Positions 1 to 8,872 of a stretch of DNA of 64,000 bases are shown here, one piece after another. The notes below the pieces were generated by a model. It was not told where the DNA came from, did no database searches, and saw only the letters and a program-made list of their open reading frames with translations. Positions within the stretch are counted from its first letter, which is position 1. Every line of letters begins with the position of its first letter. The stretch is from Massilia sp. H-1. Lineage in GTDB: Bacteria > Pseudomonadota > Gammaproteobacteria > Burkholderiales > Burkholderiaceae_D. Made by a program: the position numbers and the translations under genes. Location: assembly GCA_024703915.1 (NCBI GenBank), contig CP087969.1, forward strand, positions 2,976,001 to 3,040,000. Reading direction: 5' to 3'.

Positions 1-117
1 GGGTCCGCGCAGCCAGGTGATCCCCGCGTCGAGCGTGACCGTGAAGTCGTGGAACACGGGCCGCTGGCCGTAGCGAAAGCCGAGGGCGGCAATCTTCAAT
101 ACCGGTTCTATTTCCAT
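1..117 (-). CDS. ABC transporter ATP-binding protein, N-terminal fragment
   Basis: Only the first 39 residues lie in the window. The reading starts MEIEPVLKIAALGFRYGQ and ends at WLRGP, the position just before the Walker A loop in ABC ATPases (usual form LxGPNGAGKST), which would lie beyond the left edge. The ATG at 117 sits inside the last codons of the upstream membrane gene (stop at 108), so the two are probably translationally coupled subunits of one transporter. The substrate cannot be told from this fragment. Confidence 0.75.
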   Translation of the reverse strand, partial: MEIEPVLKIAALGFRYGQRPVFHDFTVTLDAGITWLRGP

Positions 118-1200
118 AGTTCGCTTCCGACTGCCGTCAACAAGAGGATTTCAATGACCACCAGCGCCACCCGCGCGCGTTCGTTGCGCAGCGGCGTGGC
201 CACCAGCACCAGCGGCGCCGCGCAGGCCAGCGCCAGCCAGACCCGGCCCGCGGTCCAGGCCCACAGGCCGTGGCGCGCCGCGCGGCCGCACACCGCGCCC
301 GTCACCAGCAGCGCGGGCAGCGCCGCCACCGCGCGCGCCAGCGCAAACAGGGCGCCGGTCGGCAGCGGCAAGGCGGCCAGCACGGGACGCAGCAAGGCGG
401 CCTGTTCGCGCACGGCCTTGTCGCCGCGGTCGGTCAGCAGCACCATCAGGGTCGCCGTGGCCAGCGCCAGCGCGCCGCGCGCCACAGCCGGCTGGCGCCT
501 GCATCCACGCGCCAGCCGCCACCAGGGCCGCGGCCAGCAAGGCGCTCTGCTGCCAGCCGACGACGTTCTCGGCGCGCCAGAACGGCAGCCAGAACAAGCG
601 CAGCCACAGCTGCGCCAGGCGCGGACGCAGGGGCCGCGCCACATAGGCGGTCGCGGCCCGGACCGGGGCGCGGTGGCGGAACGACGGCGCTCCGGCGCGG
701 CGCGAGCGCAGCCCCAGCATGGCGACCGAGAACGCGAACGTGAGCGCCAGCGACAGCACGGTGCTTAAACGATGCCGCGCGCGGGCGCGAGCCAGGCCTA
801 GGCCCCTGCCACAGCAGCACCGCCGTCGACACCGCGTACAGGAGCGCCAGCGGGCTTGGCCAGCAGGGCCGCCACCAGGGCGTCGGCGCGCAGCTGCACG
901 GCCGACAAGCGACCGGCAGCCGGTGGGCCCAGTGCACCACGTCCAGCGGCAGCACGCGCTTGCGCAGCAGCGCCAGCGGCACCGTCATCAACAGCGCGTG
1001 CGCACAGCAGCGGCAGCGCCTGGAACAGGGGCAGCTGGGCGGCGAGCATGGTGGGAAAAGCGGACAGGGCGAACAGGCTTAGCCAGCACATTGGCGCCGA
1101 TCACGAGCAGGATTTCGGCCGCGCTTTTCAGGCTGGCGACGAAGGCGCGCAAGCCGTGGCGGGCAAGGCGGAAACGAAACGCGACGTAATCGTTGGCCAA
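108..1200 (-). CDS. Polytopic membrane protein, likely ABC transporter permease partner (frame-disrupted)
   Basis: About 360 residues rich in Leu/Ala/Val with several hydrophobic segments. The N-terminus runs MANDYVAFRFRLARHG and the C-terminus ends VVIEILLLTAVGSELWK. The reading moves between frames near 1076, 990 and 790; at 1076 and 790 restoring GCCGGC rejoins the frame (for example VLA-GLFALSAF). The best in-frame start is TTG at 1200, which is weak, so the start is uncertain. The stop overlaps the start of the ABC ATPase gene, which supports a role as the membrane subunit. The family is not recognised more closely. Confidence 0.55.
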
Positions 1201-1230
1201 GCGAATTCCGATTCTAGAGAAGAATAGAAA

Positions 1231-1260
1231 AAGGGCCCGACGAATCGGGCCCTTCTTTGT
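1231..1260 (-). terminator. Rho-independent terminator after the tRNA pair (left copy)
   Basis: A 10-bp perfect stem (AAGGGCCCGA / TCGGGCCCTT) closes a CGAA loop at 1231-1254. On the minus strand the stem is followed by TTTTTC, so it ends transcription of the tRNA-Val/tRNA-Asp operon. Confidence 0.85.
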
Positions 1261-1263
1261 AGC

Positions 1264-1340
1264 TGGCGGAGCGGACGGGACTCGAACCCACGACCCCCGA
1301 CGTGACAGGCCGGTATTCTAACCAACTGAACTACCGCTCC
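1264..1340 (-). tRNA. tRNA-Asp (GTC), left copy
   Basis: The minus-strand transcript begins GGAGCGGTAGTTCAGTTGG and ends GTCCGCTCCGCCA with encoded CCA. The anticodon loop is CCTGTCACG with anticodon GTC. The acceptor stem GGAGCGG pairs with CCGCTCC, and the T-loop TTCGAGT is canonical. An identical copy lies at 5061-5137. Confidence 0.96.
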
Positions 1341-1386
1341 GTATTACTTGATCGGTATTGCAGATCATGATGCCAGGTTTCTGATT

Positions 1387-1462
1387 TGGTGGGCGCTGAG
1401 AGGCTCGAACTCCCGACCTAAGCCTTGTAAGGGCTCCGCTCTACCAACTGAGCTAAGCGCCC
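1387..1462 (-). tRNA. tRNA-Val (TAC), left copy
   Basis: The minus-strand transcript begins GGGCGCTTAGCTCAGTTGG and ends AGCGCCCACCA with encoded CCA. The anticodon stem GAGCC/GGCTT encloses the loop CTTACAA, anticodon TAC. It is transcribed ahead of tRNA-Asp, about 46 bp upstream. An identical copy lies at 5184-5259. Confidence 0.96.
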
Positions 1463-1647
1463 GCACACTACTTTCAGAGACTGCATCCGACGTTTGTCAC
1501 CACGTCTGAAGAGGCCGAATTATCTCACTTATTTGTTCTCATGCCAAGTCCACAGTCGATTGTTTCGGTTCGAATGAACCCTCACGTAACAGGGAAGTCT
1601 ACTCTTCTGTCTATCGAAAAACTCCACTACATAACACATCAAAATAT

Positions 1648-1692
1648 TTGTCAATCACAGTAAAAAATTTGCTGTATACTGCTAAAAAATTT
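1648..1692 (+). promoter_or_regulatory. Putative promoter and operator of the R-M control gene
   Basis: A TATACT -10-like box lies at 1675-1680. A TTGTCA is at 1648-1653, but the 21-bp spacing is too long for a strong sigma70 promoter. Two exact copies of TAAAAAATTT (1661-1670 and 1683-1692) flank the -10 region with 22-bp periodicity, about two helical turns. They would suit autoregulation by the HTH protein encoded at 1707. Repeats are seen; function is inferred. Confidence 0.45.
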
Positions 1693-1706
1693 ATTAATGG
1701 TTGCCC

Positions 1707-1949
1707 ATGACATACGAAGAGTTTAGGCGACAGCTTGGAAAGGCGGGCTTGACCGTCAAAGGGTTTGCGAGCCTTGTTCAGCAGCAGCCAAATTCCATCA
1801 CGAACTATGCGGCGTATGGGCGAGTTCCCTCACATTTGGCAATAATTGCTGTACTTGTCGCTCATATGGCAGAGAATGGGCTCGACTACCATGATGTGAT
1901 GTCGAACATTCAATTGTCCCCATGTAAAACCACGAGGCTCAGCTGTTAA
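1707..1949 (+). CDS. Small XRE-like HTH protein, probable R-M control regulator
   Basis: An 80-residue protein beginning MTYEEFRRQLGKAGLTVKGF. The pattern LTVKGFASLVQQQPNSITNY is helix-turn-helix-like. Proteins of this size and type commonly sit just upstream of type II methylase genes and act as controllers. I chose ATG at 1707; an in-frame TTG at 1701 would add two residues, and no strong ribosome binding site separates them. It lies 64 bp upstream of the methylase on the same strand. DNA binding and autoregulation are inferred. Confidence 0.7.
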   Translation: MTYEEFRRQLGKAGLTVKGFASLVQQQPNSITNYAAYGRVPSHLAIIAVLVAHMAENGLDYHDVMSNIQLSPCKTTRLSC

Positions 1950-2013
1950 GGGAAAATTTGGTGGTCAAAAATTATAAAGCCGTGTCTTTCAGTGCTTCTA
2001 GGAATATATCTCT

Positions 2014-3654
2014 GTGAATTTTATCGAAAACGAAACAGCTCAAAAATTACGCGGTGGGTATTATACTCCTCTTGATCTTGCGACCTATATTGCTAAATGG
2101 GTCGTAGGGAGAAATTCTTCAAGCGTCCTTGAGCCAAGCTGTGGAGATGGTGTCTTTGCGCAGGCACTAGCTAACACCGCGAACTTCACTGGAAAATTTG
2201 TCGGTTTCGAGCTTTTGACGGAAGAGGCGCAAAAGGCTAAGGCCAGATGCGACGCCATTAAAGGGTTTACCACGACTATTCATAATAGCGACTACCTCGA
2301 ATGGGCTATCGAAAATTTGGAGACCCCGGCGAAGTTGTTTGATGGCGTTGTTGGAAATCCGCCCTTTATTCGATATCAGTATCTCAATCCAGAATCGCAA
2401 TTTAAAGCGGCGAAGATTTTTAAGATATTAGGTTTGCCGTTTACAAAGCATACAAACGCATGGGTGCCGTTTGTTCTCGCTTCCATGTCGGCATTGCGAC
2501 CTGGTGGGCGTTTCGGAATGATTCTACCTGCTGAAATAATCAATGTTATGCACGCCCAATCATTGCGGACATTTTTTGGCAATGAGTGCAGTCGATTATT
2601 GATCATTGACCCAGAGGAGATCTGGTTTGAGGATACGTTGCAGGGTGCAGTCATACTATTAGCGGAGAAAAAGCTAGAACGCTCGGATCACAGTTTCGGG
2701 TTAGGTATAAAGAGAATCGTGGGTCGAAAATTCTTGAACGAAAGTGCTGAGGTGTTGTTCGACAGCATTCCTCGTATGAACGGTAAAACAGTTATCGGGA
2801 AGTGGACGCACGCTCTTTTGACGGAAGCAGAACGTGAGCTCATGGCGGAACTTGAGGGGCATGCGGACATTCACAGGTTCAAAAATATCGCTGGCGTGGA
2901 TGTTGGGATTGTAACTGGTGCGAATAAATTTTTTCTTGTCAATGATGAAACTGTGGAAAAATTTGGTTTGCAGGCATATGCTCATCCGATGTTTGGACGT
3001 AGCGATCATTGTCGCGGCGTAATATATGACGAAGCTCAACATCTTAGTAACGTAGACAAAGGAAATCCCACCAATTTCATATGGTTGAAGGATTTAGATT
3101 TGGAGTCCGATCCAGCAATTGCAGCGTATTTGGAATTAGGAAAAGAACAGAAGTTGCCGAGTCGTTATAAGTGCAGTGTCAGGACGCCTTGGTACACTGT
3201 TCCTTCAGTTTACTCTACCCCGATTGGCTTATTGAAGCGGGCTCACAATAACCCACGCTTAATTCATAATGAAATTGGAGCGTACACGACAGACACCGCT
3301 TATCGCATAACTACCTCGCATTGCGAACCAGAGAGGCTTGTTTTTAGCTTCGTCAATTCTTTGACTGCACTTAGCGCTGAGCTAGAGGGCAGAGCATACG
3401 GCGGCGGTGTTCTAGAGTTGGTACCGAGTGAGGTTGAGAAATTAATTGTGCCGTTGCCACGATGCGTTATACCTGACCTACGCGAGTTGGATACCGCAAT
3501 ACGGAGAGATTCACCTAATGAAGTTTTAATCGCTCAAGATCGGAAGATTTTTTCGCCAATTGGCGTTTCAGAATCTATGCAGGAGCAATTGCAAACCGCC
3601 TGGGTCCGCCTTAGATCGTGGAGGCAGCGCATTCCAACAGACGATATAGAATGA
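2014..3654 (+). CDS. N6-adenine DNA methyltransferase of a type II R-M system
   Basis: A 546-residue intact frame. Motif X-like RGGYYTP is at residues 14-19, the SAM-binding motif LEPSCGDGVF at about 39-48, and the catalytic motif NPPF at 115-118, the order of gamma-class m6A methylases (Eco57I/TaqI-like). The long C-terminal half should be the target recognition domain. The start is GTG at 2014 with a weak AGGA upstream. It converges on the endonuclease gene with 11 bp between stop codons. NPPF indicates adenine methylation, so this enzyme cannot modify GCCGGC. The recognition sequence is unknown. Confidence 0.85.
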   Translation: MNFIENETAQKLRGGYYTPLDLATYIAKWVVGRNSSSVLEPSCGDGVFAQALANTANFTGKFVGFELLTEEAQKAKARCDAIKGFTTTIHNSDYLEWAIENLETPAKLFDGVVGNPPFIRYQYLNPESQFKAAKIFKILGLPFTKHTNAWVPFVLASMSALRPGGRFGMILPAEIINVMHAQSLRTFFGNECSRLLIIDPEEIWFEDTLQGAVILLAEKKLERSDHSFGLGIKRIVGRKFLNESAEVLFDSIPRMNGKTVIGKWTHALLTEAERELMAELEGHADIHRFKNIAGVDVGIVTGANKFFLVNDETVEKFGLQAYAHPMFGRSDHCRGVIYDEAQHLSNVDKGNPTNFIWLKDLDLESDPAIAAYLELGKEQKLPSRYKCSVRTPWYTVPSVYSTPIGLLKRAHNNPRLIHNEIGAYTTDTAYRITTSHCEPERLVFSFVNSLTALSAELEGRAYGGGVLELVPSEVEKLIVPLPRCVIPDLRELDTAIRRDSPNEVLIAQDRKIFSPIGVSESMQEQLQTAWVRLRSWRQRIPTDDIE

Positions 3655-3665
3655 AGCGTGTTTAT

Positions 3666-4860
3666 TTAATTCTTTGAAATCACAATCAGAAAATCAGTCC
3701 CGGCATCTGGTGTTTCATACAGAGAAAATACATGGTTGGTTAAATTGATGGCCATAATAGTGGGAATTAAGCCACCCCAGCGCAGACTATCCGTATAATT
3801 GCCTTGTTGGGCTTCCCCAGACGGTTTGTGTGTAATTTCGAAAGTGTGAATTCCCAAGTCACGGTTTGGAATCACAACTCTCATAGGAACAAAACAGTGC
3901 TCTTGATCGTTTTCGCGGTGCCGTCCCGTTTCCTGTGTCCATTTGTAGCCTGAAAATAATTGGCGAAAATACGTGGTTTGATCTATTTTTATTCCGGGCT
4001 CTATTTCAAATTTTGCTTGGGTGAGGCGAACGCCTCCGACGTGCTTACTTCCAGGTTGAACTTGCAGGGCGTCACTTGCCGGAAGTTTTTTTCGCCAGAC
4101 AAGAACACCGCTTTCTAAATTTGGAGGCGCCATTTTTTGCCTTAAGCTTGAGCTGATTTTCTACATCAGCTAAAATCTGATTGACCTCATGGCGGTTTTC
4201 TTTTGGAAGCAATGGTGGGCGTGGGGTCGGTAAAATAATAAATGGACTTGCTGGCTTTTCAAATTCAAGAACATCAATAGATCGTCGATTCTTGTCTATT
4301 TTCATTTGTAGCGCAGATATAACGTCTCCCCTAGCAATCAAGGTGGATAGCAATTTCTCATCGAGTTTTTTTGCGAGATCAGTTTCCAGTGTTAAAAATT
4401 CGTGAAGGGGGCGGATGTAATTTATAAATTCAGTACGCTCAAGAGGTAGCGAAAAATCACCACGAACAGAGGCTTCATAGTTTGAGTAAAAACCGCCCTC
4501 AGTAAAATTATTTGATCCAACAAATACTGTGGCCGACGTCTGACCCTCAAACAAGTATATTTTTGGATGGAACGTCGAGCGACCGATGTTATTATGAAAA
4601 ATATTGACTTGGCATGGCCATTTCAAAAGTTCTTCAAATACTTCTCTGCTTGTTCCCTGCAGGTCGATGCCCAAGTTCATCTGTAGTTCGGTCCCTTTTT
4701 TTACTTGACCCAGCAAGCACGGGCGAAGTCGCAGGAGGGTTGGGAGAGAAGTGAAGGCTGAAACAAATGTGATACGGGAAAAGACTTGGTCGGTCGCCAA
4801 GAGGTCAGCAATTTGATCGCCTAGTCGACAGGTTGGCTGAACGATAGTTGAGAAGTTCAA
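3666..4860 (-). CDS. PLD-superfamily restriction endonuclease (NgoFVII/BfiI-like), frameshifted
   Basis: The N-terminal part has one phospholipase-D-type site: HPK at about residues 98-100, then GSNNFTEGG at about 115-123, the layout of NgoFVII/BfiI nucleases that dimerize to build the active site. The C-terminal 155 residues resemble the position of the B3-like DNA-binding domain. The two parts are in different frames, joined at an A6 run near 4125-4134 (minus strand); removing one A gives one protein of about 400 residues. I chose TTG at 4860 (MNFSTIVQPT) because GGAGGG lies directly upstream at 4864-4869. It cleaves DNA not protected by the neighbouring methylase (inferred). Confidence 0.75.
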
Positions 4861-5027
4861 ATTCCCTCCGGGTTGCAATAGATGACTAAACGCGATTGCG
4901 CTGCTATCGACAAGGATATAGCAAACTAGTGCGGTGGGGAATCTTTCACTCTGAGCTTAATGTTACTGCAGAGGTTTATGATGCATAGATCGGAAAACTG
5001 GCGCAGCAGAGTCGCTTTGAATAGAAA

Positions 5028-5057
5028 AAGGGCCCGACGAATCGGGCCCTTCTTTGT
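5028..5057 (-). terminator. Rho-independent terminator after the tRNA pair (right copy)
   Basis: The same 10-bp stem with CGAA loop and minus-strand T-run as at 1231-1260. Confidence 0.85.
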
Positions 5058-5060
5058 AGC

Positions 5061-5137
5061 TGGCGGAGCGGACGGGACTCGAACCCACGACCCCCGACGT
5101 GACAGGCCGGTATTCTAACCAACTGAACTACCGCTCC
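5061..5137 (-). tRNA. tRNA-Asp (GTC), right copy
   Basis: Identical to the gene at 1264-1340, with encoded CCA. Confidence 0.96.
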
Positions 5138-5183
5138 GTATTACTTGATCGGTATTGCAGATCATGATGCCAGGTTTCTGATT

Positions 5184-5259
5184 TGGTGGGCGCTGAGAGG
5201 CTCGAACTCCCGACCTAAGCCTTGTAAGGGCTCCGCTCTACCAACTGAGCTAAGCGCCC
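5184..5259 (-). tRNA. tRNA-Val (TAC), right copy
   Basis: Identical to the gene at 1387-1462, with encoded CCA. Confidence 0.96.
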
Positions 5260-5391
5260 GCACACTACTTTCAGAGACTGCATCCGACGTTTGTCACCAC
5301 GTCTGAAGAGGCCGAATCATATACTATTTTTTTAAAAGTGCGCAAGGGCTTTTCAAAAAAAACCGCAAAAAGCCCCAAAAACGGGCACTTT

Positions 5392-7529
5392 TTATTCCTT
5401 GATCCCCCACTGCGACAGCATCCACGCCATCACGAAGGCGCGTTCCTCGAGCGCCGAGAAGCGGCCTGAGGCGCCGCCGTGGCTTACCGCCATATTGGTT
5501 TTCAGGAGCAGCGGATTGTTGTCGGTTTTATATGCGCGCAGCTTGGCCACGTATTTGGCTTACCTCCCAGTACATGACCTGGCTGTCGTTCAGGCCGGTG
5601 GTCACCAGCATGGCGGGATAGGCCTTGCGCTCGATATTGTCGTACGGCGAATAGCTGCGCATGTAATCGTAGGCCGCCTTCTGGTTCGGGTCGCCCCATT
5701 CCAGGTATTCGCCGGTCGTCAGCGGCAGGCTGGCGTCCATCATCGTGTTCATCACGTCGACGAAAGGCACGGCCGCGTGCACCGCGTGGAACAGGTCGGG
5801 CCGCATGTTGACCACGGCGCCCATCAGCAGGCCATGCGCTGCTGCCGCCCTGGATGATCAGGCGGTTCGGGCTGGTCCATTTTTCGCGCACCAGGAATTC
5901 GGCGCTGTCGATGAAGTCGGTGAAGGTGTTCTTCTTCTTCATCAGCATGCCGTCGTCGTGCCAGGTCTCGCCCAGGTCGTTGCCGCCGCGGATATGGGCC
6001 TGCACGTAGATCACGCCCCGTTCGAGCAGGCTGATGTTATTGAGCGAGAACGTCGCTTCGGTCGGCATCCCGTACGAACCGTACGAGTACAGCAGCAGCG
6101 GCGCAGTGCCGTCGAACTTGACGCCCTTCTTGTACACGGCCCACAGCGGCACCTTGACGCCGTCGCGCGCGGTGGCCCACAGGCGCTCGCTCTCATGGCG
6201 ACGACGTCGTAGCCGCCGACGACTTCCTTGCGCTTGAGGACAGTCTGTTTGCCGCTGCCCATGTCGACGTCGAGCGTGGTCGGCGGCGTGACCGGCGACT
6301 GGTACGACAGGCGGTAGCTGGTCGAGGTGTACTCCGGCGTGCTTGGCGCCCATCGCCAGGTAGACCGGGTCGTCGAACTTGATGGTCTTCCACGACTTCT
6401 TCTTGAAGTCGTAGATGCGCAGGCGCGCCAGGGCCGCGGTCTTCTCGCTGGCCACCATGAAGTCCTGGAACACTTCCACGTTGTTGACCAGGACATCGCG
6501 GTCGGCGCGGATGATTTCCTTCCAGTGCTTCTGGTCCGGCGTGGCCAGCGGCGCCTTCACGACGCGGAAGTTCTTCGCATCCTTGTTGGTGCGGATGTAG
6601 AGCATGCTTAGGCGCGGTGTTCGATCGCATAGCGGTGGCCCTTTTCGCGGCCCAGCACCGAGCGGAAGGTGCCCATCGGCTCGGCCATGCTAGCAGCAGC
6701 CGCGTTTCGCTGGTGTCGGTGGCCTCGATCGACAGCTCGACGAAGCGCATGTCGCGCGTATTGCCCACGCCCAGATTGAACTGCTCGACCGGCTCATGGT
6801 AAATCTCGACCGGGGCGCTGCCCAGGGTCAGGCGGAACAGGCGGTCGGCGCGCTTGGTGGTGGCGTCTTCCTGCACGAAGAACACGGTCTTGTTGTCGGC
6901 GGCCCAGGCCACCGACGTCACGCGCGGCGCGCTGTCGGCCAGCAGCTTGCCGGTCTTCAGGTCCTTGACCTGCAGCGTGTACTGGCGGTAGCCGGTGGTG
7001 TCGGTCGAGTACAGCAGCATGCCGCCGTCGTGGCTGACCGCCATCGCGCCCACGGCGAAGAACTTCTGGCCCTCGGCCAGCACGTTCTGGTCGAGCAGCA
7101 CTTCCTCGGCGGCCTGGGCGTCGTAGTGCATTTTCGCGTCCGCGTGGCGGCGCGCCATGACCGGATACTGCTTGCCCGCCTCGAAGCGGCTGTAATAGTA
7201 GTAGGCGCCGCGGCGGGTCGGGACCGACAGGTCCACATCCTGCATGCGGCCCTTGATCTCGCCATACAGCTTGGCCGCGAGCGGCTTGATGGCCGCCGTT
7301 TGCGCCTCGGTGTACGCGTTTTCCGCGTTCAGGTGGGCGATCACCTCGGGCTGCTCTTTCTTGTGCATCCAGCGGTAGTCATCGGTGACGACTTCGCCGT
7401 GGCGGGTTTCCTGCCACGCCGTTTTGGCCGCCACCGGGGCGCTGACGGCCGACGGATCGGCCACGGCCGACAAGCGGCAAGGCCGATCGCGAGCGAACTC
7501 AGAATAAGGGGGATCTTTTGAAATGACAC
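5392..7529 (-). CDS. ptrB: Oligopeptidase B (S9A prolyl oligopeptidase family), exported form, frame-disrupted
   Basis: About 710 residues. An N-terminal signal ([19 protein letters not shown]) is followed by the S9A beta-propeller and an alpha/beta-hydrolase domain. The nucleophile region RLIIQGGS...[15 protein letters not shown] is clear. Oligopeptidase B cuts after Arg/Lys in short peptides; the signal suggests a periplasmic version. The GTG start at 7529 has CGGAG upstream. Frame breaks near 5840, 6190, 6330, 6606 and 6690 mostly rejoin when GCCGGC is restored (for example EHRAG-MLYIRTN at 6606 and GGSAGG at 5840). It is divergent from glycerate kinase across about 63 bp. Confidence 0.85.
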
Positions 7530-7592
7530 GGTCGCTCCGAAGTGTTTTTGTGCCAATATTCTAGGGTCGTCACGCCGAAAAAGGTAAAAAAC

Positions 7593-8867
7593 ATGATGCA
7601 AGCACCGGCAGCGCGCCCTGCTCCAGGATCTGTTCCGTGTGGCCGTGGACGCGGTCGATCCGCTGCGCGCAATCGCGGCCCACCTGCCGCCCCCGCCCAA
7701 GGGGCGCACGGTGGTCGTCGGCGCCGAAGCAAGGCGGCCGCGCGCATGGCGCAGGGTCTCGAGCAGCACTGGCAGGGCGCGCTCGGCGGGCTGGTGGTCA
7801 CGCGCTACGGTCACGGCGCGCCGACCAGCCGCATCGCGGTGATCGAAGCGGGGCACCCGGTGCCGGACGACGCCAGCGCGCGCGGCCGAACGGATGCTGG
7901 CCCAGGTGGGCCAGCCCTGTCGGCCGACGACCTGGTCTTGTGCCTGATGTCGGGCGGCGGATCGGCCCTCATGTCGCTGCCCGCGCCCGGCCTGTCGCTG
8001 CACGACAAGCGCGCCATTCACCAGCAGCTGCTGGCCAGCGGCGCGCCGATCGGCGCCATGAACTGCGTGCGGCGCCACCTGTCGGCCATCAAGGGCGGGC
8101 GCCTGGCGCTGGCCTGCGCGCCGCCCCCCGTGTGGACGCTGGTGGTGTCGGACGTGCCGGGCGACGACCCGGCGGTGGTGGCTTCCGGCCCGACCGTGGC
8201 CGACAACAGCCGCGGCGCCGACGCGCTGGCCATCCTCGAACGCTACCGCATCCCCGTGCCGGACGCGGTGCGCGCCGTGCTGGCCGATCCCGCGCTGGCC
8301 GCGCCGCTGGCGGGCGACCCGCGCCTGCGCCGCAACGCGGTGCGCGTGATCGCCAGCGCCCAGCAGGCGCTCGACGCCGCCATGCCGCCGCCGCCGCGCG
8401 CGGCTAGGCATCACGCCGCTGATTTTGGGCGGCAGCATCGAAGGCGAAGCGCGCGACGTGGCGCTGGTCCACGCCGGCATCGCGCGCCAGATCCGCGCGC
8501 ATGGCCAGCCGCTGGCCGCCCCGTGCGTGATCCTGTCGGGCGGCGAGACCAGCGTCACCGTGCGCGGCCAAGGGCGGGGCGGGCGCAACGCCGAATTCCT
8601 GCTGGCGCTGGGGCTGGCGCTGGACGGCATGGCGGGCGTGCACGCCATCGCCTGCGACACCGACGGCATCGACGGCACCGAAGACAACGCCGGCGCCCTG
8701 CTCGGACCGGACAGCCTGGCGCGCGCCGCCCAAGCCGGCCTCGACGGGCGCGCCCTGCTGGCCGACAACGACGGCTACCGCTTCTTTGCTTAAGCCTGGG
8801 CGACCTGATCGTCACCGGCCCCACCCGCACCAACGTCAACGACTTCCGCGCCATCCTGGTGCTCTGA
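7593..8867 (+). CDS. Glycerate 2-kinase (MOFRL/TtuD-type), frame-disrupted
   Basis: About 425 residues. The family blocks are plain: LCLMSGGGSALM, GAMNCVRRHLSAIKGGRLA, VVSDVPGDDP, and the C-terminal MOFRL domain CVILSGGETSVTV ... DTDGIDGTEDNAGA ... DLIVTGPTRTNVND. The enzyme phosphorylates D-glycerate to 2-phosphoglycerate, feeding glyoxylate/tartronate carbon into glycolysis. Frame breaks at about 7725, 8403 and 8788 rejoin if GCCGGC is restored (VGAGKAAARM, RAAGITPL, FFAGLGDL). Three intact GCCGGC sites remain in this gene. The start is ATG 7593, but the first 30 residues are disturbed and uncertain. Confidence 0.85.
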   Translation: MMQAPAARPAPGSVPCGRGRGRSAARNRGPPAAPAQGAHGGRRRRSKAAARMAQGLEQHWQGALGGLVVTRYGHGAPTSRIAVIEAGHPVPDDASARGRTDAGPGGPALSADDLVLCLMSGGGSALMSLPAPGLSLHDKRAIHQQLLASGAPIGAMNCVRRHLSAIKGGRLALACAPPPVWTLVVSDVPGDDPAVVASGPTVADNSRGADALAILERYRIPVPDAVRAVLADPALAAPLAGDPRLRRNAVRVIASAQQALDAAMPPPPRAARHHAADFGRQHRRRSARRGAGPRRHRAPDPRAWPAAGRPVRDPVGRRDQRHRARPRAGRAQRRIPAGAGAGAGRHGGRARHRLRHRRHRRHRRQRRRPARTGQPGARRPSRPRRARPAGRQRRLPLLCLSLGDLIVTGPTRTNVNDFRAILVL

Positions 8868-8872
8868 CAACT

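Larger units (their letters stand above)
1222..1520. repeat. Left copy of 299-bp perfect direct repeat (terminator + tRNA-Asp + tRNA-Val)
   Basis: Bases 1222-1520 are identical by eye to 5019-5317, an offset of 3797 bp. The repeat starts at GAATAGAAAAAG, ends at GAGGCCGAAT, and holds a terminator hairpin and two complete tRNA genes. The sequences diverge immediately outside both ends. The 3797-bp unit between the starts of the copies carries the restriction-modification genes. The identity suggests recent acquisition or ongoing recombination between the copies. Confidence 0.95.
1521..5018. mobile_element. AT-rich restriction-modification island between duplicated tRNA pairs
   Basis: The segment between the two 299-bp repeats is visibly AT-richer than the rest of the window and its codon use differs. 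It contains a small HTH regulator, an adenine methylase and a PLD-type endonuclease, and no integrase or transposase. Native host sequence resumes at 5318 just before ptrB. A plausible history is integration of a circle carrying the tRNA pair by homologous recombination at the tRNA locus, leaving the locus duplicated. Methylase plus nuclease make the island self-maintaining. The mechanism is inferred. Confidence 0.75.
5019..5317. repeat. Right copy of the 299-bp perfect direct repeat
   Basis: Identical to 1222-1520. It carries the same terminator, tRNA-Asp and tRNA-Val. Downstream of it the host sequence continues to ptrB, so this copy or a fusion of both is the ancestral tRNA locus. Confidence 0.95.

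Noticed and set aside
1387..1462. CCTAAGCC and GCTAAGCG in tRNA-Val as further error motifs
   Set aside because: They are part of correctly paired tRNA stems and occur identically in both copies, so they are genuine.
2014..3654. The island methylase as the source of GCCGGC modification
   Set aside because: Its catalytic motif NPPF indicates adenine methylation and GCCGGC has no adenine; a cytosine methylase elsewhere would be needed.
5392..7529. ptrB and other multi-frame genes as pseudogenes
   Set aside because: The breaks are short, recur at one motif, and all catalytic regions remain; decay would give random substitutions and stops.
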